A DNA stretch of 64,000 nt from a bacterium. GTDB lineage: Bacteria > Elusimicrobiota > Elusimicrobia > Elusimicrobiales > UBA9959. Position 1 is the first letter of the stretch. Every line of letters starts with the position of its first letter. The DNA lies in NCBI GenBank assembly GCA_021789695.1, contig JAJYJH010000001.1, positions 1 through 64,000 on the forward strand, read 5' to 3'. Of the stretch, positions 32,286 to 39,763 are shown piece by piece. The notes beneath the pieces are model-generated. The model had not been told where the DNA came from and ran no database searches. It saw nothing but the letters and a program-made list of their open reading frames with translations. The translations under genes were made by a program, and so were the position numbers.

Positions 32286-33125
32286 CTAAAAATCGAACAG
32301 TCTTACTACGCGGGCCTCCACGGCGAAAACGGCCGAGCCCGGCAGAGGCTCAGCCGTTTCATAGGCGGCCGCGGCCGAAACGCTCACGGAGAGTACCGGG
32401 TAAAAAGCCGCCAGCGCTTCTGGGGCGGCCCGCACCATGCTCAACCGGCGCCAGGCCAGCCGTCCCGAAGCCAGCATTTCGGCCTGGTAGGCGCGCATCC
32501 GGTCGTTAAGCCCCGGCGGCATTATCTCCGCCCGCGGGAACTCCAGGATACGGTCCCCGCCGAACCGGTATTCCCCGGCCTTCACTTTCTTCAGCAGGCC
32601 GGCTTCGGCCAGGTCGCGCAGCGCGGCGGCGGCCTCGGCCGGCTTCAGCCCGGCCGCGCGGGCCAGCGCCGCGCCGGCCCAGACGCCGGCGTCGTTGGCG
32701 AGCGCCAAAAAAGCGCGGTAATGGCTACCGCTGGAAAGTATCGCTTCGGCCTGCGCCACCGAGAGCGGCTGCTTCTTTATGAACCGCCCCAGCGCCTTGT
32801 GCGCCGGCGACAGCCCCGGGGTCTCCTCCCTGACGGAGATGAACGGCGCGAAAACCTCGCCGTAGGCCTCGTCGCCGGCCGTAGTCCTGAGCCAGGCCGC
32901 GGCCAGCCTGCCTGCCGGCGGGGTTTTAGGGATCAGCCGCAGGGCCAGCGAAAGGCGCCGCAGCGTGTCCGGGGCCGGCAGAGTCTGCCCCTGCTCGAAC
33001 AGCAGATACTTCCGGTAGGAGAAGCCCAGCACCTTCTGAGCGCCGTTGTCGTGATAAAAACGGTAGGCCGTGGGAAAACCGGCCGCCTTGCGCAGTTCCG
33101 TGAGCGCGGAGGAAAATGGCGTCAT
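32286..33125 (-). CDS. HTH regulator with C-terminal winged-helix (TIGR02147-like)
   Basis: The 279-residue protein starts with an XRE-like helix-turn-helix (SYRKYLLFEQGQTLPAPDTL, about residues 35-65). A winged-helix-like segment follows (ARAAGLKPAEAAAALRDLAE then AGLLKKVKAGEYRF, about 155-195). The arrangement resembles the TIGR02147 family known from Fibrobacteres and Bdellovibrio, though that assignment is tentative. It may regulate the adjacent exported protein. A TAAAAT -10 six bases before the ATG predicts a leaderless mRNA. Confidence 0.65.
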   Translation of the reverse strand: MTPFSSALTELRKAAGFPTAYRFYHDNGAQKVLGFSYRKYLLFEQGQTLPAPDTLRRLSLALRLIPKTPPAGRLAAAWLRTTAGDEAYGEVFAPFISVREETPGLSPAHKALGRFIKKQPLSVAQAEAILSSGSHYRAFLALANDAGVWAGAALARAAGLKPAEAAAALRDLAEAGLLKKVKAGEYRFGGDRILEFPRAEIMPPGLNDRMRAYQAEMLASGRLAWRRLSMVRAAPEALAAFYPVLSVSVSAAAAYETAEPLPGSAVFAVEARVVRLFDF

Positions 33126-33131
33126 AGGCTG

Positions 33132-33137
33132 ATTTTA
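33132..33137 (-). promoter_or_regulatory. -10 box, leaderless-type
   Basis: TAAAAT on the minus strand ends six bases before the ATG at 33125. Confidence 0.5.
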
Positions 33138-33387
33138 ACCAAATAAACGGCGGCCGGCGCAAGCCCTGCCCCGCGGGGGACGCCGGCAGCCTTTTGTTTC
33201 CGGCAACGGTTTATTCCCAGCGCCGGTAGCGTTGGCTTCCCATTACTCCCTGCGTAAAACTCACGCATATTCAGGGATGCATATTAGCAGTGAGTCCTAG
33301 CTGTGCTCGTCTTCCAAATTCGCGGTCGCAAGCCGGCAGATCCCATTTAGTATAATAATAGCGCCGCCGCCGTCAGGCGGGGCGCTT

Positions 33388-33652
33388 ATGCAGGAGAATT
33401 TGCCGGCCGGCGCTTCCCTGGAGGCCGCCGCGGGATATCCGCCCGTGGTTGCCTGCATACTGAAGAACGGGATCAAGCTGCCTGTCCTGGAAAAGAATTT
33501 CGCCGCCGCTTCACTCAGGACGCCCTTATCGGCGCGGTGACGCGGCGCGCGAGTTCTTTGCCCCGGCCCGCGCGATGACCTTAGTGATAGGCGCCGCCGG
33601 GAAGTCAGACAAGCCGCTCTCGCCTTTAGGGCCGGAGGCCGTGCTGAAGTAA
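33388..33652 (+). pseudogene. Frame-broken small gene of unknown family
   Basis: An ATG at 33388 opens 50 codons (starting MQENLPAGASLEAAAGYPPV) to a TGA at 33538. The coding-like sequence then continues in other frames: DALIGAV, then REFFAPARAMTLVIGAAGK to SPLGPEAVLK and a stop at 33650-33652. Read together, this would be a protein of about 88 residues broken by two frameshifts. A TATAAT lies at 33351-33356. Bases 33138-33350 hold nothing else I can support. The frameshifts may be genuine decay or sequencing errors. Confidence 0.4.
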
Positions 33653-33670
33653 AACTGACGGGAGAACAAG

Positions 33671-34459
33671 ATGAGCACAGATAAAAAAGACAACTGGAGT
33701 TTCCAATGGGACGCTTTCAAGAACGACGCTTCTTTTTTCGAGGACGACCTGTTCCTGTTCAAGCAGTGGATCTATCCGAATAAGTTGGAGGATTTCTCCG
33801 GCAAGACGGCGTTGGACTGCGGCTACGGGCGCGGCCAGCACCTTAAGATGATAGCCCCTTACGTAAAGAAGGCCGTGGGCGTGGACCTTAACACGGCCGA
33901 CGTGGCCAGAGAATACCTCAAGGAGCCCAACATAGAACTGCTTAGCGGGGACATCGCCGCAGTCTCCCTGCCGGAAAAATTCGACATCGTCTATTCCATA
34001 GGTGTGTTGCAGCACACCGACGACCCCTCCAGGTCCTTTGTCAACATAAAGTCACAGCTCAAGAAGGGCGGCCGGCTGATGGTGTGGGTATATTCGCGCG
34101 AGGGCAACGCGCTGAACCGCTTTTTGGTGGAGCCCATGAAGGAACTGGTATTCAAGCGGCTTGGCCGAGGCGCGCTGCTGGCCGTTTCGCGGGCGGTCGC
34201 CGCTCTGCTGTACCTGCCTGTCTACACCGTCTATTTGCTGCCACTCGGCTTTCTGCCTTTCTACGAGTACTTCGCCAATTTCAGGCGGCTGACGTTCGAG
34301 AAGAACTACCAGAACGTCTTCGACAAACTGAACGCGCCGCAGACCCATTTCATCGGCCGCGAAACCGTGGAACGCTGGTTTAAAGCGGACGAGTTCTGCG
34401 ACGTGCACATAAGCAGTTACCTGGGCGTGAGCTGGAGGGCTTCCGGCACCCTGAAGTAG
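33671..34459 (+). CDS. Class I SAM-dependent methyltransferase
   Basis: This 262-residue protein has a SAM-binding loop TALDCGYGRGQHLKMIAPYV near residue 46, VGVDLNTADVA, and the motif-IV-like FDIVYSIGVLQHTDDPSRSF near 108. A hydrophobic segment in the C-terminal half (about 165-195) may attach it to the membrane. Similar methyltransferases act on sugars or lipids. It has a GGGAG Shine-Dalgarno and follows the frame-broken gene by 18 bases. Confidence 0.83.
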   Translation: MSTDKKDNWSFQWDAFKNDASFFEDDLFLFKQWIYPNKLEDFSGKTALDCGYGRGQHLKMIAPYVKKAVGVDLNTADVAREYLKEPNIELLSGDIAAVSLPEKFDIVYSIGVLQHTDDPSRSFVNIKSQLKKGGRLMVWVYSREGNALNRFLVEPMKELVFKRLGRGALLAVSRAVAALLYLPVYTVYLLPLGFLPFYEYFANFRRLTFEKNYQNVFDKLNAPQTHFIGRETVERWFKADEFCDVHISSYLGVSWRASGTLK

Positions 34460-34588
34460 CGCCGGGCGCCGCGCGCCCTGAAAACCACGGATTTCTCAAA
34501 GCTCAATATGGGCTCCGGCCCGGACTCCTATTCCCGGTCTCTGCCCTGTCCCTGTTTTACGGCGTGTAAACGGCTGTCAGGGATTTGA

Positions 34589-35443
34589 TTACATCGCCAC
34601 GAGTTCAACGCGCCTGTTCTTGGCGCGGCCGGCGTCCGTCAGGTTGGTGTCCGCCGGGCAGAGCGGGCCCACGCCCGCCGGCTTCAGCCTTTTCGGAGCT
34701 ATTCCGTATTCCCCGGTCAGGGCTTTTACTACGGCGGCGGCGCGGCCCGACGAGAGCTTCCAGTTGGCGACATAGCCGCCCACGTTGTCGGTGTGGCCCA
34801 CCACGTAGAGCCTGAGCGAAGGGTCCAGGCGCAGCAGTTTGGCGATTTCCCTCAGTGCGGCCTCCGAACCGGGCTTTATCACGGTGCTGCCGGTGCCGAA
34901 ATAGATGCCGTAGACAGCGGCCTTGCCCGAGGCCCTGATGCCGGACAACAGGCTGTTGGCGTCGGCCTTCACGGCCTGCTCCATGACCTGCTTCTCTATA
35001 ATGTTCACCTCGTAGATCCCGTTGGGGGCGGCCTGCACGCGCACCCAGGTCTCGGCGCCGTCCTTGGCCACCTTCATGTCGGCTATCTCGCTGCCGCCGT
35101 CCTCATATTCGTAAAGCAGTTTGCCGCCCACGGCTTTTACCGCGTTGACGTAGTTGCGGACTATCTGGACGGGGCTGGGCAGTTTGCCGCCGATGGAATC
35201 GTCGGGGTAGTAGATTACGCGGTTGTAAGAACCCTCCACTGACTCGGTCTTCGACGGGGAGGTTTCAAACTCGTGCCGGTCGAACTCCTTGTTCTCGTAG
35301 GCGTAGATGTGGTAATGCGGCATCCTGTTGAAGAGCGCCGGGTCCCGGCTGCCCTCGGCGTCCTGCGGGTCGCCCGCCGCCAGGGCGGACGCCGCCAGCC
35401 CGCAAAACAGGATAAAGAGTGTTAAAACGCGCGATATTTTCAT
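34589..35443 (-). CDS. OmpA-family peptidoglycan-binding protein
   Basis: The 284-residue protein has a signal peptide (VLTLFILFCGLAASALA) and ends in an OmpA C-terminal domain (about 165-284) with YGIYFGTGSTVIKPGSEAAL, GHTDNVGG and the peptidoglycan-contact pattern LSSGRAAAV. The middle (about 45-150) resembles DUF4892-type modules but is not clearly assignable. It should anchor outer membrane or periplasmic components to the cell wall. The Shine-Dalgarno AGGAGGGGCT precedes the ATG. Confidence 0.87.
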   Translation of the reverse strand: MKISRVLTLFILFCGLAASALAAGDPQDAEGSRDPALFNRMPHYHIYAYENKEFDRHEFETSPSKTESVEGSYNRVIYYPDDSIGGKLPSPVQIVRNYVNAVKAVGGKLLYEYEDGGSEIADMKVAKDGAETWVRVQAAPNGIYEVNIIEKQVMEQAVKADANSLLSGIRASGKAAVYGIYFGTGSTVIKPGSEAALREIAKLLRLDPSLRLYVVGHTDNVGGYVANWKLSSGRAAAVVKALTGEYGIAPKRLKPAGVGPLCPADTNLTDAGRAKNRRVELVAM

Positions 35444-35579
35444 AGCCCCTCCTCTGAATGTCCGCCCCCCCCCGGCGGGACGACAAAGTTAATCTAGCAC
35501 TTTTTCCAGCCGCGCTCCAACCTCCCGGCGCAGCCCTTGAAGCGGACATGCCACGGCCATGTCAACTTTCTGGGTATAA

Positions 35580-35961
35580 ATTGGGAAGCATGGTGGTAGT
35601 CTAGCTGAGAAAAAAGCCCAATTGGTCAACGACAAAAAGGAAATTGAAAGCAAACTCGCAGCTTTTGGCCGCCTTGATGGCCATGGGCCTTGTGGGCGGC
35701 ACTGGCATAGCCTTGCCCGGCAGGGAGCAAATCGGTTCGAACCGGAGATAGAGCTATACCGCGAGGCGGTTCACGTCGGGGAACTGGCGGAGAGCGGAAA
35801 AGCGGAGGAAAACCGGGAAAAGTTGGCCGTCTGGTGGGCGTAGCCCTTGATACGGCACGGCTATAGGCCAGAAAAAGATCGGTTCGAACTTCCGTATAGG
35901 CAGGCGGCGGCTTTCCGTAGAGTTCAAAAAACCGTGGCCGTCTGATGAGCATAGCTCCTGA
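35580..35961 (+). pseudogene. Decayed serine recombinase C-terminus
   Basis: Two in-frame blocks match the tail of the recombinase relic at 193-1167. VNDKKEIESKLAAFG with NRFEPEIELYREAVHVGELA lie at about 35600-35810, and KKIGSNFRIGRRRLSVEFKK with PWPSDEHSS at about 35872-35961. A spacer of about 45-50 bases with a stop splits them, and about 16 odd residues interrupt the first block. The gene has no start, no recombinase or zinc-ribbon domain, and no catalytic domain. It lies upstream of the 3' end of tRNA-Ser, mirroring the tRNA-His relic. Confidence 0.78.
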
Positions 35962-35969
35962 TACGGCAC
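35824..35969 (+). repeat. Pair of 35-base imperfect direct repeats
   Basis: Bases 35824-35858 and 35935-35969 both read TGGCCGTCTG...GATACGGCAC with 30 of 35 positions identical, and all five differences are transitions. The first copy interrupts the recombinase relic, and the second spans its natural 3' end. A weaker third version may lie at about 35690-35724. Confidence 0.7.
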
Positions 35970-36062
35970 CGACGCAGGTCTTGGGAATTTATATTTAATT
36001 TTAATTCCGCGCGCGCAAAAAATAATAATTTTTCGGCAGAATTTTTAAAAAGTGAAAATCTT

Positions 36063-36153
36063 CGGAGAGAGAGGGATTCGAACCCTCGATACAAGGTTTC
36101 CCTCGTATAACGGTTTAGCAAACCGCCGCCTTCAGCCGCTCGGCCATCTCTCC
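36063..36153 (-). tRNA. tRNA-Ser (GCT anticodon)
   Basis: The minus strand folds as a class II tRNA: acceptor GGAGAGA with TCTCTCC, D-arm TGGCCGAGCGGCTGAAGG, anticodon stem GCGGTTTGCTAAACCG region (anticodon GCT), a long variable arm (ATACGAGGGAAACCTTGTAT) and T-arm GGGTTCGAATCCC. Discriminator G; CCA is not encoded. Confidence 0.95.
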
Positions 36154-36199
36154 ATGCGCCGGCCACAAAAAAGCCAGCCGGGTTATTATATAAAAAAGC

Positions 36200-37147
36200 T
36201 CAGGAGAAAGTCTTTCTTATGCCTTCTTCCAAAGTGGTCCACTCGGCCCCGCCTGCGGTCCTCTCCCACATGGCCGGGGAAGCGGTCCAGTTGGGGGCGG
36301 CAGCCTCCCTGGCCTTGTCCCTGTTCATCACCGGCGGCGCTCCGGCCAGTGCGGTAACTGATTCGTATAGCCAGCCGACCGCGTACACCGCCCATGGCGG
36401 CAGCGGCAGTAACAGCGGCATCCTCACCCCCATGCCGAGCGCCAGCAGGGAGATGAATTCCCGCCATTCGTAGGAGCGGGGCTCGCAGACGTAGAAAGTT
36501 CCGCCGTCGAACCTGGAGGTTTCCAGGGCGGCTGTGACAGCGGAGACCAGGTCGTCTATGTAGATGAAACTGAACCGGCCGCCGGCCGAGCCGGCGTTGA
36601 CCATCACGCCCTTGCGCACCCAGTCGGCTATCTTGGAGACGCCGGAGTCGTGCCTGCCGTAGATTATCGGCGGGCGGAGGATGACGAACTGCCCGCCGGA
36701 GAAGCCTTTCACCGCCTTTTCCCCCGCCAGCTTGCTCTTGCCGTAGAAGGAGACAGGCGCCTCCGCGTCCGTCTCCGTGCGCGGGGCTTTCGCGGAGGAA
36801 GGGCCGCCGGCGGCTAGGCTGGAGACGTAGACCAGTTTCCCGAGCGAGGGGACCGCGGACGCGGCGGCCGCCAGGTTGGCCGTGCCTTCGGCGTTGGCCT
36901 TCATGAATTCGGCTTCCGAGCGGCAGAAAAGCGCGGCGGCCAGGTGCACGACCGCATCGACGCCGGCCAGCGCGCGGCGCAGGCTTTCCCGGTCGGAGAA
37001 ATCGGCGGCGGCGTATTGCGTCCCCGGCAGCCTGGCAGAGGGGACGCGTCTGGAGATGACGCGTACCGAGTGGCCGCGTGCAAGCAGCTCCCTGCAGAGA
37101 GCTCCGCCCACGAAACCCGTCCCGCCGGTTACGGCTATAACGCTCAT
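36200..37147 (-). CDS. NAD-dependent epimerase/dehydratase (extended SDR)
   Basis: The 315-residue protein has the NAD-binding GGTGFVGGALCRELLARG at the N-terminus, VDAVVHLAA near residue 65, and catalytic Tyr-x3-Lys (SFYGKSKLAGEK) near 135-140. It is an extended short-chain dehydrogenase acting on a nucleotide sugar, steroid-like lipid or related substrate. It is the last gene of the ExbB-ExbD-TonB operon and overlaps the preceding membrane protein gene (ATGA). The NADP/NAD choice and substrate are not evident. Confidence 0.88.
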   Translation of the reverse strand: MSVIAVTGGTGFVGGALCRELLARGHSVRVISRRVPSARLPGTQYAAADFSDRESLRRALAGVDAVVHLAAALFCRSEAEFMKANAEGTANLAAAASAVPSLGKLVYVSSLAAGGPSSAKAPRTETDAEAPVSFYGKSKLAGEKAVKGFSGGQFVILRPPIIYGRHDSGVSKIADWVRKGVMVNAGSAGGRFSFIYIDDLVSAVTAALETSRFDGGTFYVCEPRSYEWREFISLLALGMGVRMPLLLPLPPWAVYAVGWLYESVTALAGAPPVMNRDKAREAAAPNWTASPAMWERTAGGAEWTTLEEGIRKTFS

Positions 37148-37566
37148 TTTTTCCCCTTCAGTCCGTAGATGGCCTTTTCAGCCTGGTCACTCAACTCCTT
37201 GCCGCCAGTCCTGAGGTCTTTGCCGGGATCGATGCCGAAACGGGCCAGCCCGGCTCTCAGCGAGGCGCGGTCCGGGTAGTCCCCCCGGCGCAGTTTCCTG
37301 AGTACGCTGACACCGTCGCGCTGCGGCATGGTGGCCGCTATCGCGAAGGCCGCGAGGAGCAGGACCGCGGCGGTCGCTAGCCTGGCCGCCGCGCCGCTCA
37401 CCAGGCGTATCAGCCAGGAGGCCGTATTGAAATAGAAGAGAAAGATGGACCAGAAGACCACGGAGGCGGACAGGTAGACGCTCCCGGCCGGCCCAGTATC
37501 CGGGTAGGCCGCGAAGAAGGCCAAGTGCAGCAGCGCCGCCGCCAGCAGGCCGAAGAGGAGCCTCAC
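37144..37566 (-). CDS. Small membrane protein, paralogue 2
   Basis: The 140-residue protein has about four hydrophobic helices (1-20, 28-50, 60-82) followed by a soluble tail with PQRDGVSVLRKLRRGDYPDR and FGIDPGKDL. The same tail pattern appears in the neighbouring gene at 37563, so they are tandem paralogues. I recognise no named family. Both ends overlap neighbours by four bases, so it is translationally coupled in the TonB operon. Confidence 0.72.
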   Translation of the reverse strand: MRLLFGLLAAALLHLAFFAAYPDTGPAGSVYLSASVVFWSIFLFYFNTASWLIRLVSGAAARLATAAVLLLAAFAIAATMPQRDGVSVLRKLRRGDYPDRASLRAGLARFGIDPGKDLRTGGKELSDQAEKAIYGLKGKK

Positions 37567-37934
37567 AGCGGCTTCTCCGGCGGTGCCGGCGGCAGCAGAC
37601 GCGGCGCGTCTATGCCTATGTTCAACAGGCCTATGTAAAGCGTCCGGCGATCCGGATATTCCCCGTTCAAGAATTTCCCAAGGGCGCTGCTTCCGTCACG
37701 CTGCGGCAGGAAGGAGAGCGCTGAGAAGGCGCAGAGGAGAACGAAAACCACGGTCAGCGCCGCCCGATTGCCCCGTTCCCACGAGGAGGTGCCGTTGGCG
37801 AGAAAGACGGCGAAGGTTATCCAGATTACCGAGGAGATGATGATGAAGGGATAGCCGGCGGGGCCAGTCATGGGGTAGGCCACCAGGGCTGCCAGGTGAA
37901 GTATGACGGTAATTAGGATAAGGGTGCTGATCAT
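37563..37934 (-). CDS. Small membrane protein, paralogue 1
   Basis: The 123-residue protein starts at the ATG at 37934 that overlaps the tonB-like stop. It has three hydrophobic helices and the tail PQRDGSSALGKFLNGEYPDR and IGIDAPRLLPPAPPEKP. The Y-P-D-R and I-D motifs align with the next gene. Function unknown; the operon position suggests a role near the Ton energy-transduction complex. Confidence 0.72.
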   Translation of the reverse strand: MISTLILITVILHLAALVAYPMTGPAGYPFIIISSVIWITFAVFLANGTSSWERGNRAALTVVFVLLCAFSALSFLPQRDGSSALGKFLNGEYPDRRTLYIGLLNIGIDAPRLLPPAPPEKPL

Positions 37935-38587
37935 TGCTGGGCCCCCGCCTTGAACTCTACGTGCACGGTAAGGCTGTCCTCGGTGAAGCCGTCTGGCAGC
38001 GGCTGGAAGGGCGCGGCCGCCTTGGCAGCGCTCTCGGCGGCGTTGTCGAACAGCCTGTTGCCGGACGAGGTTTCCACCGAGACTCCGCTGACAGACCCTT
38101 CTCTGGCTATCCTGAAGCGCACCGTGCAGCGCAGCGTCCCTCCCGAAGGCATGCGCTCCGTCCAGGCGTTCCAGAGGGCCTCGCGCACCTGCGTGATGTA
38201 CCACGGATAGGGAAAGTTGGCAGCGTCGGCTATCAGGGGAGTGCCCCCGTCCCCCTCCTGCTCCGCCGGGGCCGGCGTAAATAGTTTGGCCCCGCTGGAG
38301 AGGACGCTGGGTTTGGGAAGAGGGCCCGAAGGTTCCGCGAAGTCGTTGACGTCGGCCTTTTCTTCGGGGGCGGCGCGTCTCTGGGCGGCGGACTTGGCCT
38401 TTTCAGGGGGCACCGCAGTGCCTGGCTTAGCCTCGGCCTTCGCCATCGTGACCACGCTGGACGGTCCGACGAAGTCTATGTAGTAGGACTGTTCGTTTCT
38501 GGTTGTGAACGAATGGCGGGCGAGCAGGAGCAGCAGCGCTATCAGTACGAAATGCGCGGAAGAGGAGTATAGTAGATATTGGCGCAT
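37931..38587 (-). CDS. TonB-like energy transducer
   Basis: This 218-residue protein has one N-terminal membrane helix (residues 8-24, HFVLIALLLLLARHS), a long Pro/Ala/Lys-rich periplasmic linker (45-125) and a TonB/TolA-type C-terminal domain (about 130-215, RCTVRFRIAREGSVSGVSVE). It would transmit proton-motive force from ExbB/ExbD to an outer membrane partner. It follows exbD in the operon. No TonB-dependent receptor is in the window, so TolA-like function remains possible. Confidence 0.82.
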   Translation of the reverse strand: MRQYLLYSSSAHFVLIALLLLLARHSFTTRNEQSYYIDFVGPSSVVTMAKAEAKPGTAVPPEKAKSAAQRRAAPEEKADVNDFAEPSGPLPKPSVLSSGAKLFTPAPAEQEGDGGTPLIADAANFPYPWYITQVREALWNAWTERMPSGGTLRCTVRFRIAREGSVSGVSVETSSGNRLFDNAAESAAKAAAPFQPLPDGFTEDSLTVHVEFKAGAQQ

Positions 38588-38609
38588 TTCAGGTATCGGG
38601 ACGCGGCCT

Positions 38610-39014
38610 TCAGTCCTGCTGCTTTACTGCTATGCCTATCTTTCCCGCCCCGAGTTTCTTGGCCGCGTCGAAGACGGCGACCACGCGCTCCACCGGTACG
38701 GTCTTGTCCGCCTCCACCAGCACGGTCTTCTTGTATGACTTGGCGAAGCGCAACATCAGTTCCCGTGCGAGCCCGGTCCGGCTCACACGGCGGCCGTCCA
38801 CCGTCATCAGGCCGTTGGCCGCGATCTGGACCTTTATGATCTGCTCTTCCGGCCCCTTGGTCCCGGTGGTCGCCCTGGGAAGGTTGACCTGTATCTGGGA
38901 CTGTACCAGGAACGGCGTTATCACCATGAAGATGATAAGAAGTATCAATGAAACGTCTATCAGCGGAATCATATTTATCTCCGCTATCAGAGCGCCTTTC
39001 TTATGTACGTGCAT
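38610..39014 (-). CDS. exbD: ExbD/TolR-family proton-channel subunit
   Basis: The 134-residue protein has the family start AEINMIPLIDVSLILLIIFM, whose aspartate is the proton-carrying residue in the single membrane helix, then a periplasmic domain ending at a VFDAAKKLGAGKIGIAV strand. It should work with the ExbB-like protein encoded just upstream and the TonB-like protein downstream. Confidence 0.9.
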   Translation of the reverse strand: MHVHKKGALIAEINMIPLIDVSLILLIIFMVITPFLVQSQIQVNLPRATTGTKGPEEQIIKVQIAANGLMTVDGRRVSRTGLARELMLRFAKSYKKTVLVEADKTVPVERVVAVFDAAKKLGAGKIGIAVKQQD

Positions 39015-39032
39015 GGCGTAGCGTCCGGCGGC

Positions 39033-39662
39033 TCAGCTGATGCCGTTGAGCTCCCTGGTCCCGGAGCGTTCTATAACCTGCTCCGTAATCCAGGTCATCT
39101 CGCTGGCGAAGTCGTTGGCCTTGTGCGAGAAATAGTTGTACGCCACTATGGCCGGTATGGCCACGAAGAGTCCGGCGGCCGTGTTAATCAAGGCTTCGGC
39201 TATCCCCATGGCGACTACTGAAGGGCCGGCTCCGGCGTAGGTGGAAAGGTCCCTAAAGGCGCGGATAACGCCGACCACCGTGCCGAAGAGGCCTATAAAA
39301 GGGCTCACGCTGCCTATGGTGGCTATAGCGGCCAGGCTCTTGCCCAGCCTTGACACGTGCCATTCTACCGCCTTCTCGGCCAGCTCTCGCTTCTCCGGCG
39401 GCGTGCCGGAGTGGCTCATGACCTTGTACATAATGTCTCCCGCCGGGTTCCTGGACCTGGAGCAGAGGTCGTAGACCTGCTTGATCTCGCCGGACTTCAG
39501 CAGGGCGTGAATCTTGTGCAGCAGGTCCTTCATGCCGCTGAAGGTCTTCTTGTACATGGTCCAGCGTTCCCAGATGAGCGCGATGGAGTATATGGAGAGC
39601 CCGGCCAGGATGAACAGTATCGGGCCGCCGGCGGTTATCAGTTGTTTGAAAGAGATATTCAT
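39033..39662 (-). CDS. exbB: ExbB/TolQ/MotA proton-channel subunit
   Basis: The 209-residue protein has a first membrane helix (about 13-32), a cytoplasmic loop, and two helices in the proton-channel domain with IGSVSPFIGLFGTVVGVIRAF near residue 118 and EALINTAAGLFVAIPAIVAY near 160. It forms the pentameric channel around ExbD. It is the first gene of the six-gene operon and has a Shine-Dalgarno (CCGGAGAAGAA). Confidence 0.92.
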   Translation of the reverse strand: MNISFKQLITAGGPILFILAGLSIYSIALIWERWTMYKKTFSGMKDLLHKIHALLKSGEIKQVYDLCSRSRNPAGDIMYKVMSHSGTPPEKRELAEKAVEWHVSRLGKSLAAIATIGSVSPFIGLFGTVVGVIRAFRDLSTYAGAGPSVVAMGIAEALINTAAGLFVAIPAIVAYNYFSHKANDFASEMTWITEQVIERSGTRELNGIS

Positions 39663-39763
39663 TTCTTCTCCGGTGAGGTGTCGTTAACTGCAATTATACA
39701 AATTAGGGGGTGGGCGGGGCAGGAGGGCGTTCCGGAGCCGACGCCGTCTTTCCCCGCTTATGA

